NCBI GenBank assembly: GCA_035296965.1
Contig: DATGZX010000245.1
Location: 1 to 46,388 of the forward strand
Direction of reading: 5' to 3'
DNA from: DATGZX01 sp035296965
GTDB lineage: Bacteria; Planctomycetota; Planctomycetia; Gemmatales; Gemmataceae
Length of the DNA stretch: 46,388 nt
Position numbers and translations under genes: made by a program. Each line of letters begins with the position of its first letter. Position 1 is the stretch's first letter. Shown one piece after another: positions 25,199 through 33,529 of the stretch. Under the pieces are notes generated by a model. The model was not told the origin of the DNA and ran no database searches. It was given only the letters and a program-made list of their open reading frames with translations.

Positions 25199-25531
25199 AT
25201 GCCAGCAACACAGTTTGATCGAGGCGCAATGGCTCGTTGGTACGCCCTAGAGCATCGGAAGACCGACCCCGGAATTGTCTCCATCCACTACCTGCCCACA
25301 AACGCAGGTGAGCGAGAAATACGCCTCATCGAAGTCAATCGTCTCATCGGCAGCCGTAACGATGATGCCCTCGAGCCGATTGACTTTGGTATCGACACCG
25401 GCATGGAGAGCGCCCACAAGCTGTTCGTCTTGGATGTCACGCCGGAACAATGGGAGCGGATCCAGAAGAAAGAACTCGGCCTTCCCGCGAATTGGTCGCT
25501 TGGCGGCGCGATTCACTACGGCAATGAATAG
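25199..25531 (+). CDS. Unknown protein, first gene of a HEPN-like pair
   Basis: This 110-residue soluble protein starts at ATG 25199, seven bases after GAGG. Its central part is strand-rich (GIVSIHYLPTN; REIRLIEVNRLIG). A helix TPEQWERIQKKE comes before the C-terminal LPANWSLGGAIHYGNE. No family is recognised. The last codons overlap the next gene's start by eight bases, so the two are translated together. By its size and position it may be a partner or neutraliser of the HEPN-like protein, as in other two-gene HEPN systems. Nothing in the sequence itself shows this. Confidence 0.65.
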   Translation: MPATQFDRGAMARWYALEHRKTDPGIVSIHYLPTNAGEREIRLIEVNRLIGSRNDDALEPIDFGIDTGMESAHKLFVLDVTPEQWERIQKKELGLPANWSLGGAIHYGNE

Positions 25532-26033
25532 TTATCAGAATCTCTGGTGGGAACAGGCCAGATCGGACCACAATGCATTCACGCTGCTTCGTGGCCAAGG
25601 CATCGCGCAGTGCCATTCGCTGCATTACCTGCAGATGGTCACCGAAAAGCTTGCGAAGGCGTACTTTTGGCGTTCTGGTCATATGCCGCCGAGGAGTCAC
25701 GCTGGCTTTGTTCAATTCCTGAGGTTCTTGGGTCACGTTCGCGCGAATGACCAAGAACGGATTGCGAATCTCTTTTCGTTCAGCAGGTTCGCAGACTTCC
25801 AGAACTGGATTCGCACGGTCCTTCCGATCGCCTACGATCTGGAACGCCTCGCACCGGCCCTTGCCAACGAGGGTCCAAATCCAGAGTATCCGTGGCCGCA
25901 CGCGCAACCTGTATTCGCACCCGTGAACTACAACTTTCCGGTGTGGACCATGCTGACATCCGGCCAAGGTCGAGATCTGATGAGGGTCATTCGTATCGCG
26001 ATTGACCGATTCCCAGAATACGCAGATACCTGA
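25524..26033 (+). CDS. HEPN-like protein, second gene of the pair
   Basis: I start at ATG 25524, inside the end of the previous gene; a longer frame from 25275 would only overlap it. The 169-residue product begins NSYQNLWWEQARSDHNAF. It has the helix CHSLHYLQMVTEKLAKAYFW (about residues 30-49), the HEPN pattern HxLQxxxEKxxKA. RSHAGFVQFL follows closely and may supply the Arg/His seen in active HEPN RNases. The rest includes EYPWPHAQPVFAPVNYNFPVW and helix GQGRDLMRVIRIAIDRFP. HEPN proteins of this shape are often toxins or helical partners of nucleotidyltransferases, but no MNT gene is adjacent. HEPN is likely; function is unproven. Confidence 0.6.
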   Translation: MNSYQNLWWEQARSDHNAFTLLRGQGIAQCHSLHYLQMVTEKLAKAYFWRSGHMPPRSHAGFVQFLRFLGHVRANDQERIANLFSFSRFADFQNWIRTVLPIAYDLERLAPALANEGPNPEYPWPHAQPVFAPVNYNFPVWTMLTSGQGRDLMRVIRIAIDRFPEYADT

Positions 26034-26326
26034 AGGTCGCATGACAGGGCGTTGCTCGGTAAGCTGGTTGGATCTCCCACGAGAATACGCCGCACCTTGA
26101 CTTTCAACACCTTCGACCCCAGCCAAAAGAAATTCAATAGCCATCCAGTCGACTCGACTGCGGCAAGACGACTAGAACTTGCTCCTCGCTGCCATCAACG
26201 CGCACGTTCGCCGGAAGAGATGCCTCAAAGTTTCCCAGAGGCTTCGAGCGCGGCTTGGACGGTCGCGAGAGGCAGCAGCAGGGACAGGGGTGCGTCCGCC
26301 AGCGGTATCGCACCGTAAGACAAGCA
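26034..26326. other. Region without supported gene
   Basis: A GNAT toxin would be expected here, downstream of the DUF1778 antitoxin on the minus strand. I translated this stretch by eye on that strand and saw no acetyltransferase pattern, only a short Arg/Pro-rich frame. Plus-strand frames have no ribosome binding site. Confidence 0.5.
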
Positions 26327-26620
26327 CTATTTCGCCGCCCGCTCATTCTTGGCATCCATGGCGCGGGCGGCCTTTCGCAGCTTCGCGTTTGGCGCGGGCG
26401 GGTTATCGAGCAATTCCATTACGAGACGGCTGTCGCGCCGCGTAAGTTTGACGCGTTCGTGTTCTTCGATGACCGACCGGGCTTCCCGCAGGACGGTGCG
26501 CAGGATGAAGGTGGTCATATCCGTTTGCGCGAGGGCGGCGGCGCGCACGATGACGGCCTTGTCGGCGGGCCGGACGCGCAGGGCCACCCGGTTGTTGTCG
26601 TTGACGGCTGCTCGAGGCAT
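26327..26620 (-). CDS. DUF1778 (TacA-like) antitoxin, unpaired
   Basis: From ATG 26620, which follows AAAGGAGG, the protein has 97 residues. The N-terminal RVALRVRPADKAVIVRAAALA is the ribbon-helix-helix strand and first helix of DUF1778 proteins. MTTFILRTVLREARSVIEE continues the fold, and SRLVMELLDNPPAPNAKLRKA is the C-terminal toxin-binding tail. TacA-type antitoxins bind their own promoter and neutralise a GNAT toxin that acetylates aminoacyl-tRNA. The toxin gene normally follows directly, but none is seen here. It may neutralise a toxin elsewhere, or it may be a relic. Confidence 0.8.
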   Translation of the reverse strand: MPRAAVNDNNRVALRVRPADKAVIVRAAALAQTDMTTFILRTVLREARSVIEEHERVKLTRRDSRLVMELLDNPPAPNAKLRKAARAMDAKNERAAK

Positions 26621-26780
26621 GAGGTCCTCCTTTGCGTACACATTGAAAGCGTCCGCGAAAACAGCTTCGCCGTCAAGATTGTGTGCATTGAATGTGTACG
26701 TGTGGTTCTACGCCAATCCAGGAGGAGGCTTCATGGGCTGCTTGCGCCCTATTGAAGAGGGCGAGTCAGTGGCCGTTCGG

Positions 26781-26841
26781 CATGCTTTCAGGCCCTCTAG
26801 CGAGTAAGATTTCGTTGCCCAGCCCGTGGCCTGAAAGCATG
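26781..26841. repeat. CATGCTTTC palindromic element, family 3, copy C
   Basis: CATGCTTTCAGGCC (26781-26794) pairs exactly with GGCCTGAAAGCATG (26828-26841). Compared with copy A, the arms differ at GTG/CAC versus AG/CT, but both stay paired. It ends 23 bases before the truncated PhyH frame. Confidence 0.8.
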
Positions 26842-26863
26842 GCATCCGCGGGTACTTGCAGCC

Positions 26864-27343
26864 GTGAGGCATGTCCTGGGCGACGGATGCCGTCTGACGG
26901 GAGTGGCATCGCGTGGGATTCAGCCGGGGCATGGCCAGCAGGCCTTGCACGCTGATTGGGGGAAGCAGGGCGTGCCTGGCGTGTGGTATGGATGCCACGC
27001 GATCTGCGCTCTAGTGGACTTCACAAAGGACAATGGTGCGACGCGAGTCGTCCCTGGGTCGCATCGAAACCCGAAGATGCTTAACACCCGCCACGACCCT
27101 CGCAAACCGCACCCGGCTCAGCGGCAGCTCATCGGCGCGGCTGGGACTGTTTTTGTTCTCAACATCCATTGCGGGCATTCTGCAGTCCATAACGCATCGA
27201 ATGCGCCGCGGCACGCGATATTCACGTCCTTTTCACGCCGCGACTCGCCCCTGCTCTTGGCCTATGCATTGCCAGTCGCGGATCCAAGTCCGGTGATACT
27301 CGCACGTTTTAATGCTGACGTCCAAGCACTTCTCAAGGGCTAA
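26864..27343 (+). pseudogene. 5'-truncated PhyH-family oxygenase remnant
   Basis: The remaining 159 residues match the C-terminal two thirds of a PhyH enzyme. The metal motif HAD is visible in QQALHADWG, and VVPGSHRNP resembles the SHR segment seen in the intact paralogue at 9873. A distal His and an Arg follow in NIHCGHSAVHNASNAPRHAIF. The first part of the fold (about 100 residues) is missing. The frame is open back to 26801, but it reads through the family 3 palindrome and has no ribosome binding site. The gene probably lost its 5' end at a rearrangement marked by that element. Production of a short protein from GTG 26864 is possible, but it would lack part of the core. Confidence 0.65.
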
Positions 27344-27491
27344 GCCAGACGAACAAAGGGGTCCGGTTTCTTTACGCTAAGGCAAAGTCAGAGTCATCAT
27401 TAATCCTGACTCCTTTTCGTTTCTCCCCCATCATCTGCCTGGTTTGGTATACTCCCATTTTGGGAGATAATTCTCTCAAGGGGAACCGTCC

Positions 27492-27791
27492 GTGCAGCAG
27501 ACCGAGATACCGTGCCACGAGGCCGCGATTCTCACGCGCCTTGTAGGACCCGACGAGCCCGTGCTGTCGTCGGCGACTGCCAAGGGTTTTCTGGCCCTGG
27601 AGTATGGCCCCGCCGACAAAGACCGCATGCACGCCCTGGCCGCCAAGGCTCGTGCCGGCACGCTCACCTCCGACGAACACGCCCAAGTCGAAGCGTACAG
27701 CCGCATCAGCAGCCTACTCGGTATTCTGAAGTCGAAGGCCCGCCGCGCCCTCAAACGTCGCACCACCAACGGCAAAGCCAAGACACACTGA
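27492..27791 (+). CDS. Small conserved planctomycete protein, partner of the HNH gene
   Basis: The 99-residue protein starts at GTG 27492 after AAGGGGA. It has the phrase CHEAAILTRLVGPDEP, then a helical block (ADKDRMHALAAKARAGTLTSDEHAQ, from about residue 41) and a basic tail with LLGILKSKARRALKRR. The basic C-terminus suggests contact with nucleic acid. In my memory of planctomycete genomes, short proteins of this pattern often precede an HNH nuclease gene, as here, six bases away. Its function is unknown. It could be an antitoxin, a specificity factor or a ribosome- or DNA-associated protein. Confidence 0.7.
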   Translation: MQQTEIPCHEAAILTRLVGPDEPVLSSATAKGFLALEYGPADKDRMHALAAKARAGTLTSDEHAQVEAYSRISSLLGILKSKARRALKRRTTNGKAKTH

Positions 27792-27797
27792 GCATGC

Positions 27798-28202
27798 ATG
27801 GAGCGCGCGCTGAGGGAACTGATTTGGGAGCGCGCCGGCCACTGCTGCGAATATTGCCGAATGCCCCAGGAATACGACGACGGCACCTTCGAGATTGACC
27901 ACATCATCGCCTCCAGCCACGGAGGCCCGCCACGAGCCTCAAACCTCTGCCTCGCGTGCTTCAGCTGTAACAGTTTCAAAGGGCCAAATCTGAGCGGCCG
28001 GGACACGGAGACAAAGAAAATCGTGCCACTGTTCAATCCGCGCCGCCATCGTTGGGACCGACACTTCCGCTGGCAGGGCCCGCTTCTGGTTGGCCGCACT
28101 CCGACCGGCCGCGCCACCGTCGCAACGTTGCGGATCAACCTTGACCATCGCGTCGGGTATCGGCAAGAGCTTATCGACGAGGGTGTTTTCCCGCCGGATT
28201 AG
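27798..28202 (+). CDS. HNH endonuclease
   Basis: The 134-residue protein has the compact HNH fold. A first zinc pair CEYC is near residue 16, and the motif FEIDHIIASSHGG (residues 33-45) gives the catalytic DH. A second pair, CLAC, is followed by FSCNSFKGPN with the Asn. The rest (LFNPRRHRWDRHFRW, then GRTPTGRATVATLRIN) is conserved in planctomycete and cyanobacterial HNH proteins as far as I recall. HNH enzymes nick or cut DNA with one metal ion and act in homing, restriction or repair. The start ATG 27798 overlaps a nearby ATG by a shifted frame; the earlier gene ends seven bases before. They are probably co-transcribed. Confidence 0.85.
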   Translation: MERALRELIWERAGHCCEYCRMPQEYDDGTFEIDHIIASSHGGPPRASNLCLACFSCNSFKGPNLSGRDTETKKIVPLFNPRRHRWDRHFRWQGPLLVGRTPTGRATVATLRINLDHRVGYRQELIDEGVFPPD

Positions 28203-28313
28203 GCCATTGCTATTCGCGTGCTGCCACTGGTCGAGGGACGGGCGAGCGATTCCTCTCTTCGACCTCAAGCACGTTACCCTCCGCTTACGGATTTCATCGC
28301 CGTTTTCCCCGTC

Positions 28314-29549
28314 CTACAGCCACCACTCGGCATGACGAAGAATAGCCACAGAATTGATCTTTTCCTGCCAATGCACTATCGACAAGTGACGATCCTGCGA
28401 AATGACGAGCGCAACTGAATCCTTATGAGCGGCTGCGAAACGAGCCGCTGATTGGTGCCGTGTTCCTCCGGTTTGCTCAAGAGATGCAGACTCTGCCAGC
28501 TGCCTACCTGGCACCGGCTGGAAAATGCACAGAGGGATAATTGCCCCATTTTCACCAGCAATCTTTGCGTCAAATCCCAGGACTTGTAGATCCCGCGTCA
28601 TTACGACGGCGCCATCAACAGCTGCTAAAGACGCGATTGCTTGCGCGGCCCCTTTCCACGTTTTCCAATGTTGTTGCGAACACATTTTCACGATTTGATT
28701 CTTGATTTCATCACTCAGATTCACGGCCAACACTTGTGGGAGCATTTTTCCAAGAGCTTCTTGCTCATCAAGTTGCAGTCTAATTGCGTCCCCGATACTC
28801 CTGTCAGGTGCAGCAAATCGGAAATCGAACGGCTTCAATGACTCCTCCCACGCGCCCTGCTCCTTCGGAACGATCAACACCATCCCGCCGTGGCCGTCGT
28901 CAACAATCATTCGTGCGAGATCGGCCAGAGCCATGCATTCCCGCAACACAGCCTGCGTCGCGAAAAAGTCGGCCACGGGTACTGGTTTTGGCAACGCACG
29001 CTGAAGGTGATGCGCTAGAGTATTAGGAGATGATTCGAGGAAAAGATCGGATTTGCCGTTAACCACAATGAACGGCTGAAAAGGCCCCACGCCGATCCCC
29101 AGGTTTCCCGGTCCCCGGATCTTGACGGTCACTGTATCCTGCCATGATCCCGACTGGCTGCGTCCAAAGCCCCAGATCATCAGAGCTTCGCTCGTGCCAG
29201 AGACGGCAAGGCACCCCCCTGGCGGTACAGCCGGCGCAAGCTTCGCGATTTGCGATTCGTCACAGGAGATCGGTGTCGCGAATGCCATTGCATCACGGCA
29301 GATATCGGGAGCCGCGACGGCCAAGCAAACGCGCGTGGTCCTCCCCTCGTTCGATAAGAGACTTGCCCAGAAAGCAGTCTCGATGAGGACCGAAAGCTGT
29401 TCCCGACTGAGCGGTTGCGTTGAAGCGAAGGCCGGTTTCCCGATGTTGGCTAAGTGGAGGAGTTGGTCGTGAATGCGGCCAACAAAAGTCCCGTCCGGAA
29501 TAAAAAGCTGGTTTCGCCCACAGATTTGTTCTTCGTTCAAGGCGCTCAA
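28314..29549 (-). CDS. Diadenylate-cyclase-like protein with N-terminal sensor (DACNV-like) region
   Basis: I take TTG 29549, which sits five bases after AGGAGG; a GTG at 29564 would add five residues but would place that site inside the gene. The protein has 411 residues. The N-terminal 290 residues (FIPDGTFVGRIHDQLLHLAN...) resemble the sensor region, DACNV, described next to diadenylate cyclase domains. The C-terminal DAC-like part has VDGAVV (DGA at 312-314) and GGTRHQSAARFA (GTRHQ at 362-366). A VISQD strand follows. Active c-di-AMP synthases have DGA and an RHR motif, and often SEE; here RHR is RHQ and SEE is SQD. It may be a variant cyclase or a ligand sensor. No membrane span is seen. 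It stands alone in the accessory region. Fold similarity is solid; activity is open. Confidence 0.75.
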   Translation of the reverse strand: MSALNEEQICGRNQLFIPDGTFVGRIHDQLLHLANIGKPAFASTQPLSREQLSVLIETAFWASLLSNEGRTTRVCLAVAAPDICRDAMAFATPISCDESQIAKLAPAVPPGGCLAVSGTSEALMIWGFGRSQSGSWQDTVTVKIRGPGNLGIGVGPFQPFIVVNGKSDLFLESSPNTLAHHLQRALPKPVPVADFFATQAVLRECMALADLARMIVDDGHGGMVLIVPKEQGAWEESLKPFDFRFAAPDRSIGDAIRLQLDEQEALGKMLPQVLAVNLSDEIKNQIVKMCSQQHWKTWKGAAQAIASLAAVDGAVVMTRDLQVLGFDAKIAGENGAIIPLCIFQPVPGRQLAESASLEQTGGTRHQSAARFAAAHKDSVALVISQDRHLSIVHWQEKINSVAILRHAEWWL

Positions 29550-30011
29550 TTTTGCCTCCTGCACCCTAATCAGATGCGCTTTGTCCTACCCCATTGCGTG
29601 AAGCATTTCAATACCTTACGCAGCTCCGCCGGGCGCCATGCCCACGGTACGACGTGACCAACAATGATGCAACTAAGGCCTGCTTTACGTTTAATCACGT
29701 GCTTCCGCGGGTTTTTCGTCGTGCCGCGGGCCGGGGTGGATGAGGAAGCCGAGGAAACGGAAGTGGAATAGTTCGGCCCTATCCCGCCGGTTTCAATTCA
29801 TGGCGAAAACAAGACGAGCGTCTTCGAATAATCGAAGGTGCATCGTGAAAAGGCACGAGGCCGCGCAGTGGGGCGCGTTGCATAGCAAGGTACGTCGGCG
29901 CGAGTACGCTTGACGCGCCCTAAGCTACTATCCACTCTGAGATTTTTGTTGTACGATTTGCCGCCCCGGTGAAACTATCTATTGACGAAATGGTCTGTCA
30001 CCGGGGTCCCC
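29550..30011. other. Intergenic region between divergent genes
   Basis: This holds promoters of the DAC-like gene and of the sigma-WD40 gene. No extended palindrome, RNA gene or recognised frame was found. A TTG at 29982 could extend the sigma protein by ten residues, but has no ribosome binding site. Confidence 0.5.
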
Positions 30012-33000
30012 ATGAACATCAGACACTCGAATACGATCCTCCAGCACATTCGCCAACTGGCTGCCGCGGATGAGCTGAAGGGTTTGAGCGATGTGGCATT
30101 GCTGCAGCGCTTTGTGGCGCTGCGCGAAGAAGAAGCCTTCGCCGTTCTGATGCAACGACATGGGCCACTCGTTTGGCATGTCTGCCGGCACGTCTTGAGC
30201 CACGACCAGGATGCGGAAGAGGCGTTCCAGGCCACTTTCTTGGTCCTTGTCGCAAAGGCACGCTCCATCCGCAACCAGCGGGCGCTGCCCGGCTGGCTGC
30301 ACGGGACCGCTTACCGAGTCGCGCTCCGGGCGAAGCGGGACCTGGCAATTCGCCGCATCCACGAACGTCGAGGGCAAACGATGGGGCAGTCGAAATCCCT
30401 GCCGGAGACTGTCTTGCGAGAGGCGCTGGCCCTTCTCGATGAAGAAGTGGCGCGCTTGCCCGAGCGACAGCGGGCCGTGTTCGTTCTCTGTTCTTTAGAA
30501 GGCCGGAGCTTGGCCGAGGCGGCACTCGAGCTGGGATGGAAGAAAGGAACGGTGTCCGGGACGTTGGCGCGGGCACGTCAACAGTTGCGCCGGCGGCTGA
30601 CGAAGCGGGGCATTACCCTTTCGAGCATACTGACCGCGGCTGCGCTTGACACGCAAACAAGCTCGGCCGTCTTACCCACTAGCCTGGCTAAGGGAACCGT
30701 ACGAGCAGTTCTCTGCTCGCTGGCCGGACGGACGGCTGGCGTGAGCACCGCGGCGGCCGAGATCGCCCGCTCCTTCCTGAAAGGTCTGGCCCTTGCAAGA
30801 ACGGCAACGGTGCTGACGGCCATCGTCGCGATGAGTCTCGCGGCGGCCGCCACTGGTTACTTTGCCATGCGGTCACCCGCAGCTCCAGCGGCCCAGGAGG
30901 TGGATAATGCACCTGATCGATCCGAGCGGCCGGGCGGCGTAGCGGAAGCAGGGCCGCCGGCAGCAAAAGTGGACCAGTTTGGCGATACACTCCCCGCTGG
31001 AGCCATCGCGCGGATTGGAACGGTGCGCTGGTGGTATGGCCAAAACCAGCAGGGCTGTTCCCTCTCTTACCTCGCGGACGGAAAGAGCCTGGTCTTTTGC
31101 CAATCGGGAAAAGGCCTTCGTATGTTGGACACCACTACGGGCAAAGAACTGCGGCGGATCGAGGACAATAGAATCACTTGCTTTGCGCTCTCGCCTGACG
31201 GCAAATTCCTCGTCACCGCAAGCTCTGAAAGCCCGGCCGTGCGCGTTTGGGAAGCGTCTAGTGGCCGACTGTTGCGGCAGCTCCCCGGCGTTACGGGCGG
31301 CACGGATGCTGTCGCTTTCTCTCGAGATGGGAAGCAGTTGGCCGCGGCGACAGGCCAACAGTGTGCCCAGGTGTGGGATGTGGCCACCTGGACGGAAACT
31401 GCCCGGCTGCCGACGGGGTGGCTGCATTCCCTGGGGTTTTTGCCGGACGGCAAAAGCCTCGTCACAGTGGGCGAAGACATCCGTTGGTGGGACATTATCA
31501 GTGGACACCAGGTCCGGCGCCTGAACTTCAAGATCGAGCCCTCTTACAATTTTGTCCTCTCACCGGATGGGAAGCGGCTTGCCGCCATGGTGCGGCCCGG
31601 CGAACTCCACGTTTGGGCGGCAATGAGCGGAGCCGAACTCTTCCGCAAAGCAATGGCGCCGGAACCGGAGCGCGGAGTCTGGGACCTTTGTTTTTCTCCT
31701 GACAGCAACACGTTGGTCTGCTCTGGAGGGATAGGCGGAAGGGGACCTGGGCAGACCCTGTTCTTGGAAGCGGGGACTGGTAGAGAGATGCTGCGCTGGA
31801 ATGAAGCATCCGATGCCATGACGTTCTCGTCCGATGGCAGGTTCCTGGCCCAGTCAGTGCGCAGGCGACTTCAGATTCGTGACGCCAAGACAGGAAACGC
31901 GGTCCTGCAGACGCCGGAGATTCCTTCATGTGTCGTGTCGCTGGCCTTTGCACCGGACGGCAAGGCGCTTCACGCGGGTTGCTGGGGCGGGGCGATAGCC
32001 TCATGGGATCCGATGACGGGCCAGCGGTTAACGCCCTTCCACCGTGTCCCAGAGGGCTTCGCCGGCACCGCCAACATGCTGCTTGGAACGGCCATCTCGG
32101 CGGATGGGAAGAAGGCTGCATTGGTAGACGTCAACGGCGCTCTCCACGTGTGGGAATGGACGACCGGCAAGCGGCTGTGCCGCATCGATAGTCCACGGGT
32201 CGACGAAAATCAGGCGACCTTCTCTCCGGACGGAAAATTAATCGCGATCAAGCACACGGATGATGTCATTCGCCTTTGGGACGTGGCAACGGGCGTGCTG
32301 CACTGCTCTCTGCAGAAGTTTGGGAACCGGCAGTTGCCGCATCCTCATGTTTTCTCGCCGGATGGTCGTATCCTGGCGACGGCGCCCGGATCGATGGATA
32401 AGCCGATCCGGCTCTGGGACACGCTCACTGGGAAGCTAGTCGGCGAACTTGCCTGGCAGGATAACACGAATAGCCGTTGCACCTGTCTAGCACACTCTCC
32501 GGATGGAAAATCACTGATCGCTGGCCATATGCGCCCCTTGTTTCCAGGGATCGGCGAGACAAGCCCTGCGGAGGACTCGCTGAGCCTCTGGGATCTGGCC
32601 AGTCGACGTGAACTCCGGCGCTTTCCCGTGCCATCGAACGACATCCGGGCAGTAAGTATTTCACCGGACAACAAGACCTTGGCCGCCGCAGCAAATCACA
32701 CTGTTCTTCTCTGGGAGCTGGCTAGCGGTAAGGAGCGCGGCCGCTTCCTCGGGCACGGCGCCTGGGTTTTCTCACTGGCATTCTCACCCGACGGCAGACT
32801 CCTTGCTTCCGGCGGGCTGGATTACACCGCACTGATATGGGACGGGACGGGCGTGTCTCCCGACGGCAAGTGGTCGTTGCAAGATCTCTCGCCCAAGGAG
32901 ATGGAACATCTGTGGGCCGACCTGGCAGGCAGCGATGGCGTGCAGGCTTATCGCGCTATCTGGCGCATGGCCGGCGCACGCCAGTCGGTCCCGTTCCTGG

Positions 33001-33401
33001 CCAAGCGACTGCAGTCTGTGCCAGCAGTTGAGGAGACGCGGATTCTGCAGCTTATAGCCAACCTGGACAGCGATCGGTTCGACCTTCGTGACCAGGCATC
33101 GAACAAGTTACAAGAAATTGGTGAGTGCGCCGAATCAGACTTGCGCCAAGCATTGGCGAACAATCCCTCTCCCGAAGCGCGCCGACGCCTGGAGAAGCTC
33201 GTGGAGCACGTAACCAGCAAAGCTTTGACGGTCCGGCAACTGCGCGATCTCCGGGCGCTTGAGATCCTGGAGCACAACGGTACACCGGAGGCAGCTGAGA
33301 TTATGGTGAAGCTTGCCAAGGGTGCGCCGATGGCCCGGCTCACCATCGAGTCGAAGGCATGTCTAGATCGCATGGGCAGCAGATTATCTGGTCCACGCTG
33401 A
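30012..33401 (+). CDS. ECF sigma factor fused to transmembrane segment and WD40 repeats
   Basis: From ATG 30012 the protein has 1129 residues. Residues 25-195 are an ECF sigma factor. Region 2 contains DVALLQRFVALREEEAF and DAEEAFQATFLVLVAKA. Region 4 contains LPERQRAVFVLCSLEGRS and LGWKKGTVSGTLARARQQL. A hydrophobic segment at about 260-285 (ATVLTAIVAMSLAAAATGYF) crosses the membrane. About twelve WD40-type units with SPDGK phrases fill residues 320-960, outside the cytoplasm by this topology. The last part (residues 965-1129) is a helical module (LSDKE-like LSPKEMEHLWADL, DLRDQASNKLQE) common in planctomycete WD40 proteins. The sigma part is tethered, and the WD40 part could receive a signal that frees or activates it. 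No anti-sigma gene is adjacent. Confidence 0.88.
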   Translation: MNIRHSNTILQHIRQLAAADELKGLSDVALLQRFVALREEEAFAVLMQRHGPLVWHVCRHVLSHDQDAEEAFQATFLVLVAKARSIRNQRALPGWLHGTAYRVALRAKRDLAIRRIHERRGQTMGQSKSLPETVLREALALLDEEVARLPERQRAVFVLCSLEGRSLAEAALELGWKKGTVSGTLARARQQLRRRLTKRGITLSSILTAAALDTQTSSAVLPTSLAKGTVRAVLCSLAGRTAGVSTAAAEIARSFLKGLALARTATVLTAIVAMSLAAAATGYFAMRSPAAPAAQEVDNAPDRSERPGGVAEAGPPAAKVDQFGDTLPAGAIARIGTVRWWYGQNQQGCSLSYLADGKSLVFCQSGKGLRMLDTTTGKELRRIEDNRITCFALSPDGKFLVTASSESPAVRVWEASSGRLLRQLPGVTGGTDAVAFSRDGKQLAAATGQQCAQVWDVATWTETARLPTGWLHSLGFLPDGKSLVTVGEDIRWWDIISGHQVRRLNFKIEPSYNFVLSPDGKRLAAMVRPGELHVWAAMSGAELFRKAMAPEPERGVWDLCFSPDSNTLVCSGGIGGRGPGQTLFLEAGTGREMLRWNEASDAMTFSSDGRFLAQSVRRRLQIRDAKTGNAVLQTPEIPSCVVSLAFAPDGKALHAGCWGGAIASWDPMTGQRLTPFHRVPEGFAGTANMLLGTAISADGKKAALVDVNGALHVWEWTTGKRLCRIDSPRVDENQATFSPDGKLIAIKHTDDVIRLWDVATGVLHCSLQKFGNRQLPHPHVFSPDGRILATAPGSMDKPIRLWDTLTGKLVGELAWQDNTNSRCTCLAHSPDGKSLIAGHMRPLFPGIGETSPAEDSLSLWDLASRRELRRFPVPSNDIRAVSISPDNKTLAAAANHTVLLWELASGKERGRFLGHGAWVFSLAFSPDGRLLASGGLDYTALIWDGTGVSPDGKWSLQDLSPKEMEHLWADLAGSDGVQAYRAIWRMAGARQSVPFLAKRLQSVPAVEETRILQLIANLDSDRFDLRDQASNKLQEIGECAESDLRQALANNPSPEARRRLEKLVEHVTSKALTVRQLRDLRALEILEHNGTPEAAEIMVKLAKGAPMARLTIESKACLDRMGSRLSGPR

Positions 33402-33529
33402 ACATGGGAATAGAGAACGACTTCGGCTGCTACACGAGAATCCTCATTACGTGCCAGCGCATGTCGCCGGAGAATTCTCCACAGCATGGGGGGTCGATGG
33501 AGTGTGCACTCACGCGGGCGCTCGCGTTT

